A stretch of DNA of 64,000 bases from Nostoc sphaeroides. GTDB taxonomy: Bacteria; Cyanobacteriota; Cyanobacteriia; Cyanobacteriales; Nostocaceae. Made by a program: the position numbers and the translations under genes. Each line of letters begins with the position of its first letter. Positions within the stretch are counted from its first letter, which is position 1. Below are positions 27,401 through 36,819 of this stretch, one piece after another. Below the pieces are notes generated by a model that was given only the letters and a program-made list of their open reading frames with translations, had not been told where the DNA came from and searched no databases. The stretch lies in NCBI RefSeq assembly GCF_003443655.1, contig NZ_CP031941.1, positions 6,399,001-6,463,000 on the forward strand, in the 5' to 3' direction.

Positions 27401-27730
27401 TTATGCTTCCTCAGAATTTTCTCTTTTATGTCCTGGGGATGCTTCGTAAAGTGCATCGAGATGTTGACGCGCATCTTCAACGTTAATTGAACGCATTACC
27501 AAAAGTGGCTCTTTTATTAACTTGCCAGCACTATCTAATAACTCTGGATGCGGTACAAACTGTTTTTTTGATGAATAATAACCATAGTTGCCTTGATTAT
27601 TCATTGGCGAGGAATTCGTCGGGTAAGTTCGCTCCCGATCAAAACTGAACATGATCAGGTTACGAATTAAGTTGCCAACAGCTATAAATGCAAGGATTGT
27701 AAAAGCAAGAATGTAAAGTAGGTGTAACAT
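27401..27730 (-). CDS. DUF2973 domain protein (small membrane protein)
   Basis: 109 residues. One hydrophobic N-terminal segment (MLHLLYILAFTILAFIAVGNLIRNLI) is followed by a polar region and a conserved tail HPELLDSAGKLIKEPLLVMRSINVEDARQHLDALY. I recognise the DUF2973 family of cyanobacteria, which commonly sits beside a DUF2605 gene, as here. A membrane-anchored cytoplasmic protein is inferred. Function unknown. Confidence 0.85.
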   Translation of the reverse strand: MLHLLYILAFTILAFIAVGNLIRNLIMFSFDRERTYPTNSSPMNNQGNYGYYSSKKQFVPHPELLDSAGKLIKEPLLVMRSINVEDARQHLDALYEASPGHKRENSEEA

Positions 27731-28053
27731 TGAATTTTCCTCCAGGACAGCAATTTTTAAAACTTTATTTTGTAACGCTTTGCTTCGCCGATACTGTGAC
27801 TCACAGTTAAGACGAGTATTTGACGCACCCTTGGTGCTATTACATTTATATGAAGCTATTTGTCAACCGTTATTCCACTTACGGTAGCATAGGATACATT
27901 ACTTTGTTAATCCAAAGAGTGTTAAGAAATTGTTAAGAGTTTTTTACTATTTCTTTAACGGCTGATTTACCGTCTTGTGTAGACACAAAGAGGCAAGTCT
28001 TGAGACATCGTTAAGTAGTCTGCCAAAATTTAGCAGATGCTCCCATCTGTTGC
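27731..28053. other. Gap between the DUF2973 and DUF2605 genes
   Basis: 323 bp with no ORF that looks real. Two genes usually close together are separated by AT-rich sequence containing GTTAAGAAATTGTTAAGAG direct repeats. Confidence 0.5.
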
Positions 28054-28371
28054 TTAGGCTTCACGCCCTTGGCGAAAGCGCATTGCAACATTCCAGCATT
28101 CTGTTACTAATTCATGCCAAGGCATTAACGTTGCCATATCAATCCCGACTTGTTTATCAGTAGCATTAAACAGCATTTTCGCCGTATTTAGTTCATCCTG
28201 CGCTTGCTTAACCCGCAAAAGCAAGTCAGATTGCTCTTGGTGACTTATGAATGATAGTTGCTCGGTTTCGAGTAAATGACGCGATCGCGCAAACCAATGC
28301 TGAAAATCTTCCAGCAGGGGTTCTAAAACCGTTTCTAGCAAATCTGTCCCTGGTAAATTTGAGTCTGACAT
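28054..28371 (-). CDS. DUF2605 domain protein
   Basis: 105 residues, helical and soluble: LLETVLEPLLEDFQHWFARSRHLLETEQLSFISHQEQSDLLLRVKQAQDEL, then MPWHELVTECWNVAMRFR. This matches DUF2605 from memory. It is on the same strand as and upstream of DUF2973, a common pairing that suggests a joint but unknown function. Confidence 0.85.
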   Translation of the reverse strand: MSDSNLPGTDLLETVLEPLLEDFQHWFARSRHLLETEQLSFISHQEQSDLLLRVKQAQDELNTAKMLFNATDKQVGIDMATLMPWHELVTECWNVAMRFRQGREA

Positions 28372-28810
28372 AAATGGGAAGGATATTTCAAACTTTCTTA
28401 CTAATATTAACGTTATTTACGTTTCTTAACACTTTTTTGATTTTCCTCATAATTAGAGGATGTAAAAATTTGTAACAAAGAACACAGATTTTATTATATA
28501 GTCTTGATCTAAGGTTTGTACAGTTCCTTTGGAGAGGCATTTATAGGTATATATGCCATTGAGTTGCAATTCATCAGATAATTTAGCGATGTCTACGATG
28601 GTCACTGAGCTTGCCGAAGTGCGGGCTATTCGGCGTCGCGTGGAATTCTGAATTTAAGACTCACCCAACCGCTCAAAAATTTATCTTTATCCCCTATCAC
28701 AAATTAAGTCAGTAGTTGCAAAATAAAGCTGAACTGCCAAAAATCAAAGTCGTTATAGTTGACATAAGCCTACAGATTCAGATAAATCACCTTTTGTAAT
28801 CACTTCGCCA
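28372..28810. other. Intergenic region upstream of thrS
   Basis: Contains a copy of the dispersed GCGATGTCTACGATGG...GGGCTATTCGGCGTCGCG repeat at about 28588-28640 with a CACTGAGCTTGCCGAAGTG insert, otherwise AT-rich. No gene. I did not find a T-box-like leader. Confidence 0.5.
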
Positions 28811-30661
28811 ATGGTTCAGCAGCCAATGTCGCCAAATTCATCAAATCAGTCCGAACAGTCAGAACAAGTTGAAAAAATTTATTTACCGCGTACCAGCGAA
28901 TCGGAGAACCTAAAAAAGATTCGCCACACTGCTTCCCATGTAATGGCAATGGCGGTACAAAAGCTGTTTCCCAAGGCGCAAGTTACAATCGGCCCTTGGA
29001 TTGAAAACGGTTTTTACTACGACTTCGACAATCCAGAACCATTTAGCGAAAATGATCTCAAAGCCATCAAAAAAGAGATGGCGAAGATTATTAATCGCAA
29101 GTTGGCGGTTATTCGAGAAGAAGTCAGCCGCGAAGAAGCCGAACGCCGGATTCAGGAAATTAAGGAACCTTACAAGCTAGAAATTCTGGCAGATATCAAA
29201 AACGAACCAATTACGATTTACCACCTGGGAAATGAATGGTGGGATTTGTGTGCGGGGCCTCACCTGGAAAATACCAGCGAATTAAACCCCAAGGCAATTG
29301 AACTAGAAAGCGTTGCTGGTGCTTATTGGCGTGGGGATGAAACTAAAGCCCAATTACAACGCATCTATGCCACCGCTTGGGAAAGTCCAGAACAACTCAC
29401 TGAATATAAGCGGCGCAAAGAAGAAGCGCTGCGGCGAGATCACCGAAAACTGGGTAAGGAACTGGGATTATTTATATTTTCTGATCTAGTGGGGCCGGGT
29501 TTACCTTTGTGGACGCCAAAAGGTACTTTGTTAAGGAGTACTTTAGAAGACTTCCTCAAGCAAGAACAGTTAAAACGGGGTTATTTATCCGTAGTAACGC
29601 CTCACATTGCCAGAGTAGACTTATTTAAAACCTCTGGACATTGGCAGAAATATAAAGAAGATATGTTCCCTTTAATGGCAGATAACTCTGAAGCTGCTGC
29701 ACAGGAACAGGGCTTCGTCATGAAGCCGATGAACTGCCCCTTCCACATCCAAATATATAAGAGTGAATTACGCTCTTATCGAGAACTACCGATGCGCTTG
29801 GCGGAATTTGGTACTGTTTACCGCTACGAACAATCAGGGGAATTGGGCGGTTTAACGCGGGTGCGCGGTTTTACTGTGGATGATTCTCACCTGTTCGTCA
29901 CCCCAGAACAGCTAGATAGTGAATTCCTCAGTGTGGTGGATTTGATTTTGTCGGTGTTTAATAGTCTGCAACTGAAGAACTTTAAAGCTAGACTCAGTTT
30001 CCGCGATCCAGCTAGTGATAAATACATCGGTTCAGATGAAGTTTGGGACAAAGCCGAAGGTGCAATTCGCCGTGCAGTTGAAACCTTGGGGATGGATCAC
30101 TTTGAAGGTATTGGAGAAGCGGCTTTTTATGGGCCAAAACTTGACTTTATCTTTAGTGATGCCTTAGAACGGGAGTGGCAATTAGGAACTGTACAGGTAG
30201 ATTACAACTTGCCAGAACGCTTTGAATTAGAGTATGTCGCCGAAGATGGTGTTCGCAAACGCCCAGTGATGATTCACCGTGCGCCTTTTGGTTCGCTGGA
30301 AAGGTTGATTGGGATCTTAATTGAAGAATATGCAGGCGATTTCCCTTTGTGGTTAGCGCCAGTGCAAGCTAGATTACTGCCAGTGGGTGACACACAGTTA
30401 GACTTTGCTAAAGATGTGGTAGCGAAGATGAGAGCGTTAGGCATCCGTGCAGAAGTTGATACCAGTGGCGATCGCTTGGGTAAACAGATTCGCAATGCAG
30501 AGAAAGAAAAAATACCCGTAATGGCTGTGGTGGGAGCGAAAGAAGTGGAAACCAACACCTTGAGTATCCGTACCCGCGCCTCTGGGGAATTGGGAGTTAT
30601 CCCTGTAGATGAGGTGGTGGATAAGATGAAAGATGCGATCGCTAAGTTCGAGAACTTCTAA
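28811..30661 (+). CDS. thrS: Threonyl-tRNA synthetase
   Basis: 616 residues. It charges tRNA-Thr. The N-terminal TGS domain seen in many bacteria is missing; the protein begins with a polar Ser/Gln-rich tail and goes straight to the editing (SAD) domain (RHTASHVMAMAVQKLFP). The catalytic core has motif 2 FGTVYRYEQSGELGGLTRVRGFTVDDSH, the zinc ligands in MNCPFH, and motif 3 MIHRAPFGSLERLIG. The anticodon-binding domain follows (LLPVGDTQLDFAKDVV...AEVDTSGDRLGKQIRNAEKEKIP). The short form is usual for cyanobacteria. A strong terminator follows. Confidence 0.96.
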   Translation: MVQQPMSPNSSNQSEQSEQVEKIYLPRTSESENLKKIRHTASHVMAMAVQKLFPKAQVTIGPWIENGFYYDFDNPEPFSENDLKAIKKEMAKIINRKLAVIREEVSREEAERRIQEIKEPYKLEILADIKNEPITIYHLGNEWWDLCAGPHLENTSELNPKAIELESVAGAYWRGDETKAQLQRIYATAWESPEQLTEYKRRKEEALRRDHRKLGKELGLFIFSDLVGPGLPLWTPKGTLLRSTLEDFLKQEQLKRGYLSVVTPHIARVDLFKTSGHWQKYKEDMFPLMADNSEAAAQEQGFVMKPMNCPFHIQIYKSELRSYRELPMRLAEFGTVYRYEQSGELGGLTRVRGFTVDDSHLFVTPEQLDSEFLSVVDLILSVFNSLQLKNFKARLSFRDPASDKYIGSDEVWDKAEGAIRRAVETLGMDHFEGIGEAAFYGPKLDFIFSDALEREWQLGTVQVDYNLPERFELEYVAEDGVRKRPVMIHRAPFGSLERLIGILIEEYAGDFPLWLAPVQARLLPVGDTQLDFAKDVVAKMRALGIRAEVDTSGDRLGKQIRNAEKEKIPVMAVVGAKEVETNTLSIRTRASGELGVIPVDEVVDKMKDAIAKFENF

Positions 30662-30674
30662 AATCTAAGCACAG

Positions 30675-30705
30675 ACGCACACTAATCACAATTGGTGTGC
30701 GTTTT
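30675..30705 (+). terminator. Rho-independent terminator of thrS
   Basis: Stem ACGCACACTAAT/ATTGGTGTGCGT (one mismatch pair) with a short loop, followed by TTTTGT, 14 bp after the thrS stop. Confidence 0.8.
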
Positions 30706-30921
30706 GTCTAGTAGATCAGATTATTGGCTAGTTGGTAGGTTTGGTCAAAGGTGCGATGTCTAGAGTACCACAGACAACAAAACTTTTCTCAATCACCGCA
30801 CCCAAGAAAACTTTTCGAGTTATTCAACACTGTTAGGATTGATTTAAAGACTTGTGGAATCTGCTTTTCCTAAACAGACTGGACTTGCATAAATTACTAT
30901 CAACAATTTTTGACTCACATC

Positions 30922-31593
30922 ATGAACCGCTTTACCTCTATTTTGCTCGCAGGCTTGATAGCATCTGCTTCAGCTTTGGCTATTTCTCCAAAAGCTGATG
31001 CTAATACACCAGTGGATTATCTTGCTGGATTAGATAGCTACGGCTATCAACGCAACGATAATGGTAAGTACGAAGGTCAAAGTCGTCACCACAGAAATGG
31101 TGATTATGACCGCCAGAACGACCTTCGCAACATTCGTGACAATAATAATCGCTATGAGCGCGATAATAACCGTCGCTATGAACGCGATAATAACCGTCGC
31201 TATGAGCGTGACAATAATCGCCGCTATGAACGCGACAATAACCGTCGCTATGAGCGTGACAATAATCGCCGCTATGAGCGTGACAATAATCGCCGCTATG
31301 AACGCGACAATAATCGCCGCTATGAACGCGACAATAATCGCCGCTATGAACGCGACAATAACCGTCGCTATGAACGCGATAATAACCTTCGCAACATTCG
31401 TGACAATAACCATCGCTATGAGCGCGATAATAATCGCCGCTATGAACGCGATAATAACCTTCGCAACATTCGTGACAATAACCGTCGCTATGAACGCGAC
31501 AATAACCGTCGCTATGAGCGCGATAATAACCTTCGCAACATTCGTGACAATAACCATCGCTATGAGCGCGATCGCAACTGGGATCGTGGTTAA
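30922..31593 (+). CDS. Secreted low-complexity protein with about 22 RYERDNN heptads
   Basis: 223 residues from MNRFTSILLAGLIASASALA; an ATG 12 bp upstream is also in frame. The signal peptide probably ends near KADAN. After a short PVDYLAGLDSYGYQRNDNGKYEGQ section, nearly all of the rest is heptads: RYERDNN, with LRNIRDN variants at intervals. The composition is Arg/Asn/Asp/Tyr-rich and highly charged, without cysteine. The DNA is a 21-bp minisatellite, so copy number should vary between strains. Export across the inner membrane is inferred; binding of polyanions or metals is only a guess. I do not recognise a named family. Confidence 0.75.
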   Translation: MNRFTSILLAGLIASASALAISPKADANTPVDYLAGLDSYGYQRNDNGKYEGQSRHHRNGDYDRQNDLRNIRDNNNRYERDNNRRYERDNNRRYERDNNRRYERDNNRRYERDNNRRYERDNNRRYERDNNRRYERDNNRRYERDNNRRYERDNNLRNIRDNNHRYERDNNRRYERDNNLRNIRDNNRRYERDNNRRYERDNNLRNIRDNNHRYERDRNWDRG

Positions 31594-31860
31594 TCCTTCC
31601 GCCTTCATTTATTAAGCTTGGTTCTAGGTGAACTGAGCATTGATTCTACTTGGCGGTAGGACAGACACAATCTCTTTTTCCACTTATTCCAATATCTGAT
31701 TTTTCACTCTTATCTAGAAAACCTCGCTTCCATTCCCTAGTAGGGCAGCTTGCTCAGGGATTAGGTTTAGCGTTAGTTTTTCTACACGACGTGAAAAGTC
31801 AGATTTTAATTAAATCAAGAGCAGGACTTACGCAAATAATAGCCAAAACCTGAAAAACCA

Positions 31861-32175
31861 CTACTGACCCTTGAGGTTAACTATTACTGATTGCAGCGAA
31901 TCAGCTTCGTTGTATCCAGCTTTTTTGAGATTGTTGTAGTGAGTTTCTAGGATGAGAATGTCTTGCGATCGCCAAGAGACTTTTTTCGCAACTACAGCAA
32001 TTTGCTTGGCTAAGTCTTCTCGTAATCGTGTAAAATCTCGGCTGGGTTCCCAGGCTTGGGCAAATATTTTAAGAGTTTTATTACCTTGCTCATGACTCAA
32101 TTGAGCAGGAATCGTTTTAGTGTTAGGAAAACCCAACCATGTCAGCAGTGTTTTGACTTCATCAGTCTTTGACAT
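31861..32175 (-). CDS. Small ORF overlapping the end of the HEAT-repeat gene
   Basis: 104 residues from MSKTDEVKTLLTWLGF (an ATG 12 bp upstream is possible), ending ADSLQSVIVNLKGQ. It is helical and soluble, and I do not recognise it. It begins inside the last HEAT repeat of the upstream gene, overlapping by 14 bp in another frame. It may be a separate translationally coupled gene, or the original C-terminal domain of the HEAT protein detached by a frameshift. Confidence 0.55.
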   Translation of the reverse strand: MSKTDEVKTLLTWLGFPNTKTIPAQLSHEQGNKTLKIFAQAWEPSRDFTRLREDLAKQIAVVAKKVSWRSQDILILETHYNNLKKAGYNEADSLQSVIVNLKGQ

Positions 32176-33586
32176 AGGGTTTGGCACCCTCCCCCAGATT
32201 TCTCAATGCCACTGCTGCACTTCTACGAACATCTTTATCAACGGTTTCATCCTTGAGGAAGTCGAGGATGTCTTTGACGTAGGGTTTGGGAGCCTCCCCC
32301 AGATTTCTCAATGCCACTGCTGCTAATATACGAACATCGGGGTCAACGGTTTTATCCTTGAGGAAGTCGAAGAAGTCTTTGAAATAGGGTTTGGCTGACT
32401 CTCCCAAATTTACCAATGCCACTGCTGCACGGGAACGAACATCTAGGTCAAAATTTATATCCTTGAGGATGTCAGCGATGTCTTTGACGTAGGGTTTGGC
32501 TGCCTCCCCCAAATTTACCAATGCCACTGCTGCACCGGAACGAACACCTAAGCCAACGGTTTTATCCAGTAGGATGTCAGCGATGTCTTTAACGTAGGGT
32601 TTGGCTGCCTCCCCCAGATTTCCCAATACCTTTGCTGCGGGGAAACGAACACTTGGGTCAATAGTTTTATCCAGTAGGAAGTCGAGGATGTCTTTGACGT
32701 AGGGTTTGGCTGCCTCCCCCAGATTTAGCAATGCATAAGCTGCACTGGAACGAACACCTGAGTCAACGGTTTTATCCTTGAGGAAGTTGAGGATGTCTTT
32801 GACGTAGGGTTTGGCTGCCTCCCCCAAATTTGTCAATGCATAAGCTGCACCGGAACGAAGACTTGGGTCAATAGTTTTATCCAGTAGGATGTCAGCGATG
32901 TCTTTAACGTAGGGTTTGGCAGCGTCCCCCAGATTTCCCAATGCATTTGCTGCACTGAAACGAACACTTTTGTCAACGGTTTCATCCTTGAGGAAGTCGA
33001 GAATGTCTTTGACGTAGGGTTTGGCAGCGTCCCCCAGATTTCCCAATGCATTTGCTGCACTGAAACGAACACTTTTGTCAACGGTTTCATCCTTGAGGAA
33101 GTCGAGAATGTCTTTGACGTAGGGTTTGGCTGCCTCCCCCAGATTTGCCAATCCATAAGCTGCACCCATACGAACCCCGGAGTCAACGGTTTTATCCTTG
33201 AGGAAGTCGAGGATGTTTTTGACGTAGGGTTTGGCTGCCTCCCCTAGATTTCCCAATGCCTTTGCTGCACTTTGACGAATATCGGGGTCAACGGTTTTAT
33301 CCTTGAGGATGTTGAAAACTTTCTGTGCAATATCCTCTGGTTTTTGAACCACCGATTTCAAATTTTTTAGATCATATTCATTAAATTTTTCAAAAGCGAG
33401 TTTCTTTACTCCGTCATATCTATCATCCAAAGCAGCAACGATACCGTTAATCTGCCAAGCTTCTGGCTTCGGACGAGGCGGTTCTTTCGCACTTACCCAA
33501 GGCAGGGCGAGGAGGAGTGTCAACAGCAGGGTAAAGGGAAAAAGGAAAAAGGGCGACGAACGCTTTTTAATTATCTGTAGATGCAT
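32162..33586 (-). CDS. Exported HEAT-repeat protein
   Basis: 474 residues. A basic N-terminus and hydrophobic core (SSPFFLFPFTLLLTLLLALPWVSA) form a signal peptide. After it come about eleven near-identical 37-residue HEAT repeats of the pattern LGEAAKPYVKDI.DFLKDKTVD..VR..AA.AL.N. The repeats are so alike at DNA level that they must be recently duplicated or homogenised. HEAT solenoids are binding scaffolds; the partner is unknown. The last repeat ends abruptly at PYVKD, where a second frame takes over. Confidence 0.85.
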   Translation of the reverse strand: MHLQIIKKRSSPFFLFPFTLLLTLLLALPWVSAKEPPRPKPEAWQINGIVAALDDRYDGVKKLAFEKFNEYDLKNLKSVVQKPEDIAQKVFNILKDKTVDPDIRQSAAKALGNLGEAAKPYVKNILDFLKDKTVDSGVRMGAAYGLANLGEAAKPYVKDILDFLKDETVDKSVRFSAANALGNLGDAAKPYVKDILDFLKDETVDKSVRFSAANALGNLGDAAKPYVKDIADILLDKTIDPSLRSGAAYALTNLGEAAKPYVKDILNFLKDKTVDSGVRSSAAYALLNLGEAAKPYVKDILDFLLDKTIDPSVRFPAAKVLGNLGEAAKPYVKDIADILLDKTVGLGVRSGAAVALVNLGEAAKPYVKDIADILKDINFDLDVRSRAAVALVNLGESAKPYFKDFFDFLKDKTVDPDVRILAAVALRNLGEAPKPYVKDILDFLKDETVDKDVRRSAAVALRNLGEGAKPYVKD

Positions 33587-33865
33587 TTGTAATTTGTAAT
33601 TTCTTTAGTAATAAAGGCTGTTTCTGCCCTTTCCTTGGTAGGGAAAGAGAAGGGAGTTAGGTTTTTACTAGTAAATCAGGAACCGCTACAGTTATCTTTT
33701 TACTGTCTGATAACTCAACCTAGCTAGAAATGGAATATTAATGTAAATAGTACAGGAATTTAAAAAAGATACGCTCAGAGTATAGTATTGAGCTTCCGTG
33801 ATCTATGGTGCGACGCCGAATAGCCCGTCGTAGACATCGCCTACTCAAACCACTGCACGAGATAA
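33587..33865. other. Intergenic region before MITE family B copy 3
   Basis: Heptamer-like TTGTAAT units directly upstream of the HEAT gene and a dispersed repeat (GCGACGCCGAATAGCCCGTCGTAGACATCGCC, in part, at about 33811-33842). No gene. Confidence 0.5.
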
Positions 33866-33993
33866 GGGACTTCCAAGTAAAAAAATATTCAATTGCTATT
33901 GTTCACTGTTGACCGTTGACGGTTCACGAATTTTCAGTCAACAGTCAACAGTCAACGACTTTAATGTGGAATAATTTATTTTTTGGAGTTCCC
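33866..33993. mobile_element. MITE family B, copy 3 (opposite orientation)
   Basis: 128 bp, ends GGGACTTCC and GGAGTTCCC, with TAA duplications at 33863-33865 and 33994-33996. The interior has CAGTCAA heptamers. It lies 37 bp upstream of the Rpn-type nuclease gene. Confidence 0.85.
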
Positions 33994-34030
33994 TAATAAC
34001 AATACCTCGTTCAATTGTTAGCGATCGTCA

Positions 34031-34906
34031 ATGTCTTTTGATAACCTCTGCAAACTACTGTCCGAAAAACATCCTGCTACCTTTGCCAGTTGGGTATTAG
34101 GAACACCGCAAACTTCCGTCACAGTTCTCAAAACCGAATTGAGCATCGAACCGATTCGCGCTGATTACGTCACATTCCTACAGCTACAAGGACGCATTCT
34201 GCATCTGGAATTTCAAACCAAACTAGAATCTACGCCACCCCTACCCCTGCGGATGGTAGATTACTGGGTACGCTTATATCGTTTATATCGTTTACCAATA
34301 ACGCAAGTTGTCGTATTATTACTTCCCCCTGCACCAGGAACAGTAATTGAAACTGTCTTCTGTGTCGAAACTACCCGTCATGAATATCGCGTGATTCGCT
34401 TATGGGAAGAAAATCCTGAACTATTCCTCAATGAGCCAGCTTTGTTACCATTAGCACCACTGGCCGCAACCACGCAACCCCAAGCCTTGTTGCAGCAAGT
34501 TGTGATCAAAGTTAATCAACTTGAGCCAAGACAACGACCAGAAATTTCTGCTTACACCCAAATCTTAGCGGGGTTAAAATACAATCAAGACTTGATTCGA
34601 CAATTATTTCGGGAGGGTATGATGCGCGAGTCAGTGATTTATCAAGAAATTCTAAGAGAAGGGGAACAACGAGGACGGGAAGAAGGACGAAAAGCAGAGG
34701 GGCAATTGCTGATTCTCCGTCAACTTACTCGACGGGTGGGAGAATTACCCCCAGAGGTGCTAGATCGTATTGAAACTCTCTCTTTAGAACAATTAGAAAA
34801 TCTCGGTGAAGCATTGTTGGATTTTCAGGCGATGCCTACGGCGGTAAACTACGCGGATTTAGAAACCTGGTTTGGTACATTAGACATAGGAGTGAAAATG
34901 ACGTAA
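34031..34906 (+). CDS. Rpn/PD-(D/E)XK-type nuclease with C-terminal DUF4351
   Basis: 291 residues. The N-terminal part has SIEPIRADYVTFLQLQGRILHLEFQTK, where D and E-F-Q-T-K are the acidic/lysine residues of the PD-(D/E)XK fold used by Rpn recombination-promoting nucleases. A basic-acidic linker (GEQRGREEGRKAEGQ) is followed by a DUF4351 helical tail (RQLTRRVGELPPEVLDRIETLSLEQLENLGEALLDF). These proteins are abundant and variable in cyanobacteria and may promote DNA exchange. A MITE lies just upstream. A GCGATGCCTACGGCGGTAAAC repeat motif encodes part of the tail after LLDFQ. Confidence 0.85.
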   Translation: MSFDNLCKLLSEKHPATFASWVLGTPQTSVTVLKTELSIEPIRADYVTFLQLQGRILHLEFQTKLESTPPLPLRMVDYWVRLYRLYRLPITQVVVLLLPPAPGTVIETVFCVETTRHEYRVIRLWEENPELFLNEPALLPLAPLAATTQPQALLQQVVIKVNQLEPRQRPEISAYTQILAGLKYNQDLIRQLFREGMMRESVIYQEILREGEQRGREEGRKAEGQLLILRQLTRRVGELPPEVLDRIETLSLEQLENLGEALLDFQAMPTAVNYADLETWFGTLDIGVKMT

Positions 34907-35278
34907 GCACAATTTATGAATTATGCCTACCAAGAATTTCGGGCAACGCATAATTAATTTCACTCCTATGTCTATTAGATGAATTTTTCCATTTGAGCCA
35001 ATGTCTGATGGTGCTAGTACCGCAAGGCGGAAGTCAAAAGGAGCCAGTGCGTTGGGCGGCGAGCCACTCTAGTTGCAACTGGCGTTCAAAAGTCACCCTT
35101 CCCTACGGGACGCTACGCGAACGGCTGCGCTCAGAGTAAAAAAGTCACGCATTCAAAAGAATTATATTCCGAGCTTCTTGCGCCATTTGAAACAGTATGT
35201 TTATTTACGCCATGCTGTAGTAGGGGAAAAAATAGTTTCAGAAGAACCAAAGCGAGTTGAGCTTGTCAGATTGCCACA
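34907..35278. other. Intergenic region with repeat and ORF debris
   Basis: Contains dispersed repeat pieces (CCCTACGGGACGCTACGCG, near 35092) and an open stretch RHLKQYVYLRHAVVGEKIV ending at 35282, which has no proper start and is probably the tail of a lost gene. Confidence 0.4.
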
Positions 35279-35617
35279 TTAGAGTTCAATTAACTTGAAG
35301 GCCCAAGGTTTGAGAGCCGCTAAAGCTATTTCTTCACTTACACCTTCATAAGCCTCCCATTCCAACGGATGCTCTTTAGGATGTCCGTCGCCGACATTAC
35401 CTGCAACTTTAATTATTGGACAGTTGGCGATGCGATCGCGCTCCAGCCCTTTTGGAACTACTAGTTGGATTTTGTGCCCGATAAACTTCGCTGTACTATC
35501 ATTAGCTACAGATTCACGGATTAAACAAATATCACCAGCAGTCCCCCAAGTCGTTTGGTAAATGTGGAGGAACGATATATAGGTGGATGGTTTGATGGAT
35601 CTTTTGAGAACGTGCAT
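35279..35617 (-). CDS. Hypothetical protein
   Basis: 112 residues: TTWGTAGDICLIRESVANDSTAKFIGHKIQLVVPKG, then DGHPKEHPLEWEAYEGVSEEIALAALKPWAFKLIEL. No signal peptide or membrane segment. I do not recognise the family. The N-terminal MHVLKRSIKPSTYISFLHIYQ may be non-native if translation starts later. Coding character looks reasonable over the C-terminal 85 residues. Confidence 0.5.
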   Translation of the reverse strand: MHVLKRSIKPSTYISFLHIYQTTWGTAGDICLIRESVANDSTAKFIGHKIQLVVPKGLERDRIANCPIIKVAGNVGDGHPKEHPLEWEAYEGVSEEIALAALKPWAFKLIEL

Positions 35618-35798
35618 TATCTGTAATCCTTACACTATGAGTCAAAAATCATAAATCATACAAGTATTTTCTATCACGTTCGTAGGGAAGAATGTTTTTA
35701 ACTAACATTTTGTACCTAGCGCAGGTGATTCTAAATCGTTCGGTGGAAGATAGCGGTTTTCAGTGAGTCTAATGGGTTTACGCTCTGCAAATTTAGCG

Positions 35799-36677
35799 TT
35801 AACCTTTGAAAATGATGTCGTACAGTGATAGCAGAATCTCCACCACAATCAGAATCACCACATACCACTCTACTCGCTGACTACTGCTATGCTGCATGAA
35901 CTCCAGCACCGTTTGTGCAGTTTGAGAAATTAACTCTAGTTTACGTTCTAGGGCATGGTGACGCTCACGAATTTCGTATTCATCTTCCAAGCGCAGATAT
36001 AAGTTTTCTAGCTGTGGGGTTTCCCAGAGTAACTCCGGCTTATCGATAATCTCTACTTGACCAACAATCTTATGTTGAACTAATAGGGTAGTCCCAAGTT
36101 GACGCAATAATTCGCGGCTCTGGCGTCTACTCCTGTCTTCACGCTGGAGACTAGCTGCAAACGGTTCAATTTGATCAAATACAGCCGCTAGGCTGGTTTC
36201 ATAGTGAGACAGCACAACACTCTTGGCGAGAATATCAGCTACTATCTGCAAGCGTTCTACACTAAATTCATGCAGTAAAATTTTTCCTTCCTTAACTCGC
36301 TCACTCTCTGCTACGTTGAGATGAATTTCTACCTCTTCTGTTTCTGGGTTGGCAAAAGAGCCACTAACTTGAGAGGATAGTTTGGTCAAAAAGGCTACCT
36401 TTTCCACAGGCTCAAGGTTAAACAGGACAACTGCACCATAGTTCAGCAGTACCGCACAGCCGTGTTCACCGACTGTAACTATTACTGGCATAGTCGCCAA
36501 GCACACGTAATTTTCCAAGTTCTGTAAGTTAATATTCTTACCAAGGAATAGGGCCTGCGCTCTAAATCTATCTCTGTCATTAAAAAGGAGTTTTTGCATT
36601 GTCGCCCTATGCTGTATTCTGTCTGCTGAAGTGCTCAAGTAGCGATGTCTTGCCCCAAAAGAGCGTATTTGTATCAT
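35799..36677 (-). CDS. RMD1/DUF155 family protein with C-terminal anchor
   Basis: 292 residues from MIQIRSFGARHRYLSTSADR. The frame is open a further 69 nt upstream, but that part is encoded by an inserted MITE, so the ATG at 36677 is preferred. The DUF155 core includes VGEHGCAVLLNYGAVVLFNL and SVERLQIVADILAKSVVLSHYE. A helical region (DEYEIRERHHALERKLELI) precedes a C-terminal membrane segment (WYVVILIVVEILLSLYDII). Relatives include yeast RMD1 and Sif2-like proteins; the bacterial role is unclear. Confidence 0.85.
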   Translation of the reverse strand: MIQIRSFGARHRYLSTSADRIQHRATMQKLLFNDRDRFRAQALFLGKNINLQNLENYVCLATMPVIVTVGEHGCAVLLNYGAVVLFNLEPVEKVAFLTKLSSQVSGSFANPETEEVEIHLNVAESERVKEGKILLHEFSVERLQIVADILAKSVVLSHYETSLAAVFDQIEPFAASLQREDRSRRQSRELLRQLGTTLLVQHKIVGQVEIIDKPELLWETPQLENLYLRLEDEYEIRERHHALERKLELISQTAQTVLEFMQHSSSQRVEWYVVILIVVEILLSLYDIIFKG

Positions 36678-36684
36678 TATTAAA

Positions 36685-36819
36685 GGGACTTCCAAGTAAA
36701 AAAATATTCCATTGCTATTTTTCACTGTTGACCGTTGACGGTTCACGAGTTTTCAGTCAACAGTCAACAGTCAACAGTCAACGACTTGAATGTGGAATAA
36801 TTTATTTTTTGGAGTTCCC
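36685..36819. mobile_element. MITE family B, copy 4, at the start of the RMD1-like gene
   Basis: 135 bp, ends GGGACTTCC and GGAGTTCCC, flanked by AAA at 36682-36684 and 36820-36822. It contains four CAGTCAA-type heptamers. It sits 7 bp upstream of the RMD1-like ATG. Confidence 0.85.

Noticed and set aside
31030-31615. Long frames on both strands across the RYERDNN repeat (hydrophobic AIIVTLIA-type and MSVTIIAAMN-type products)
   Set aside because: They are produced by the 21-bp repeat having no stops in any frame. Only the plus frame with a signal peptide makes sense.
32833-33186. A second frame of 117 codons inside the HEAT gene
   Set aside because: It is an off-frame reading of the same 111-bp repeats.
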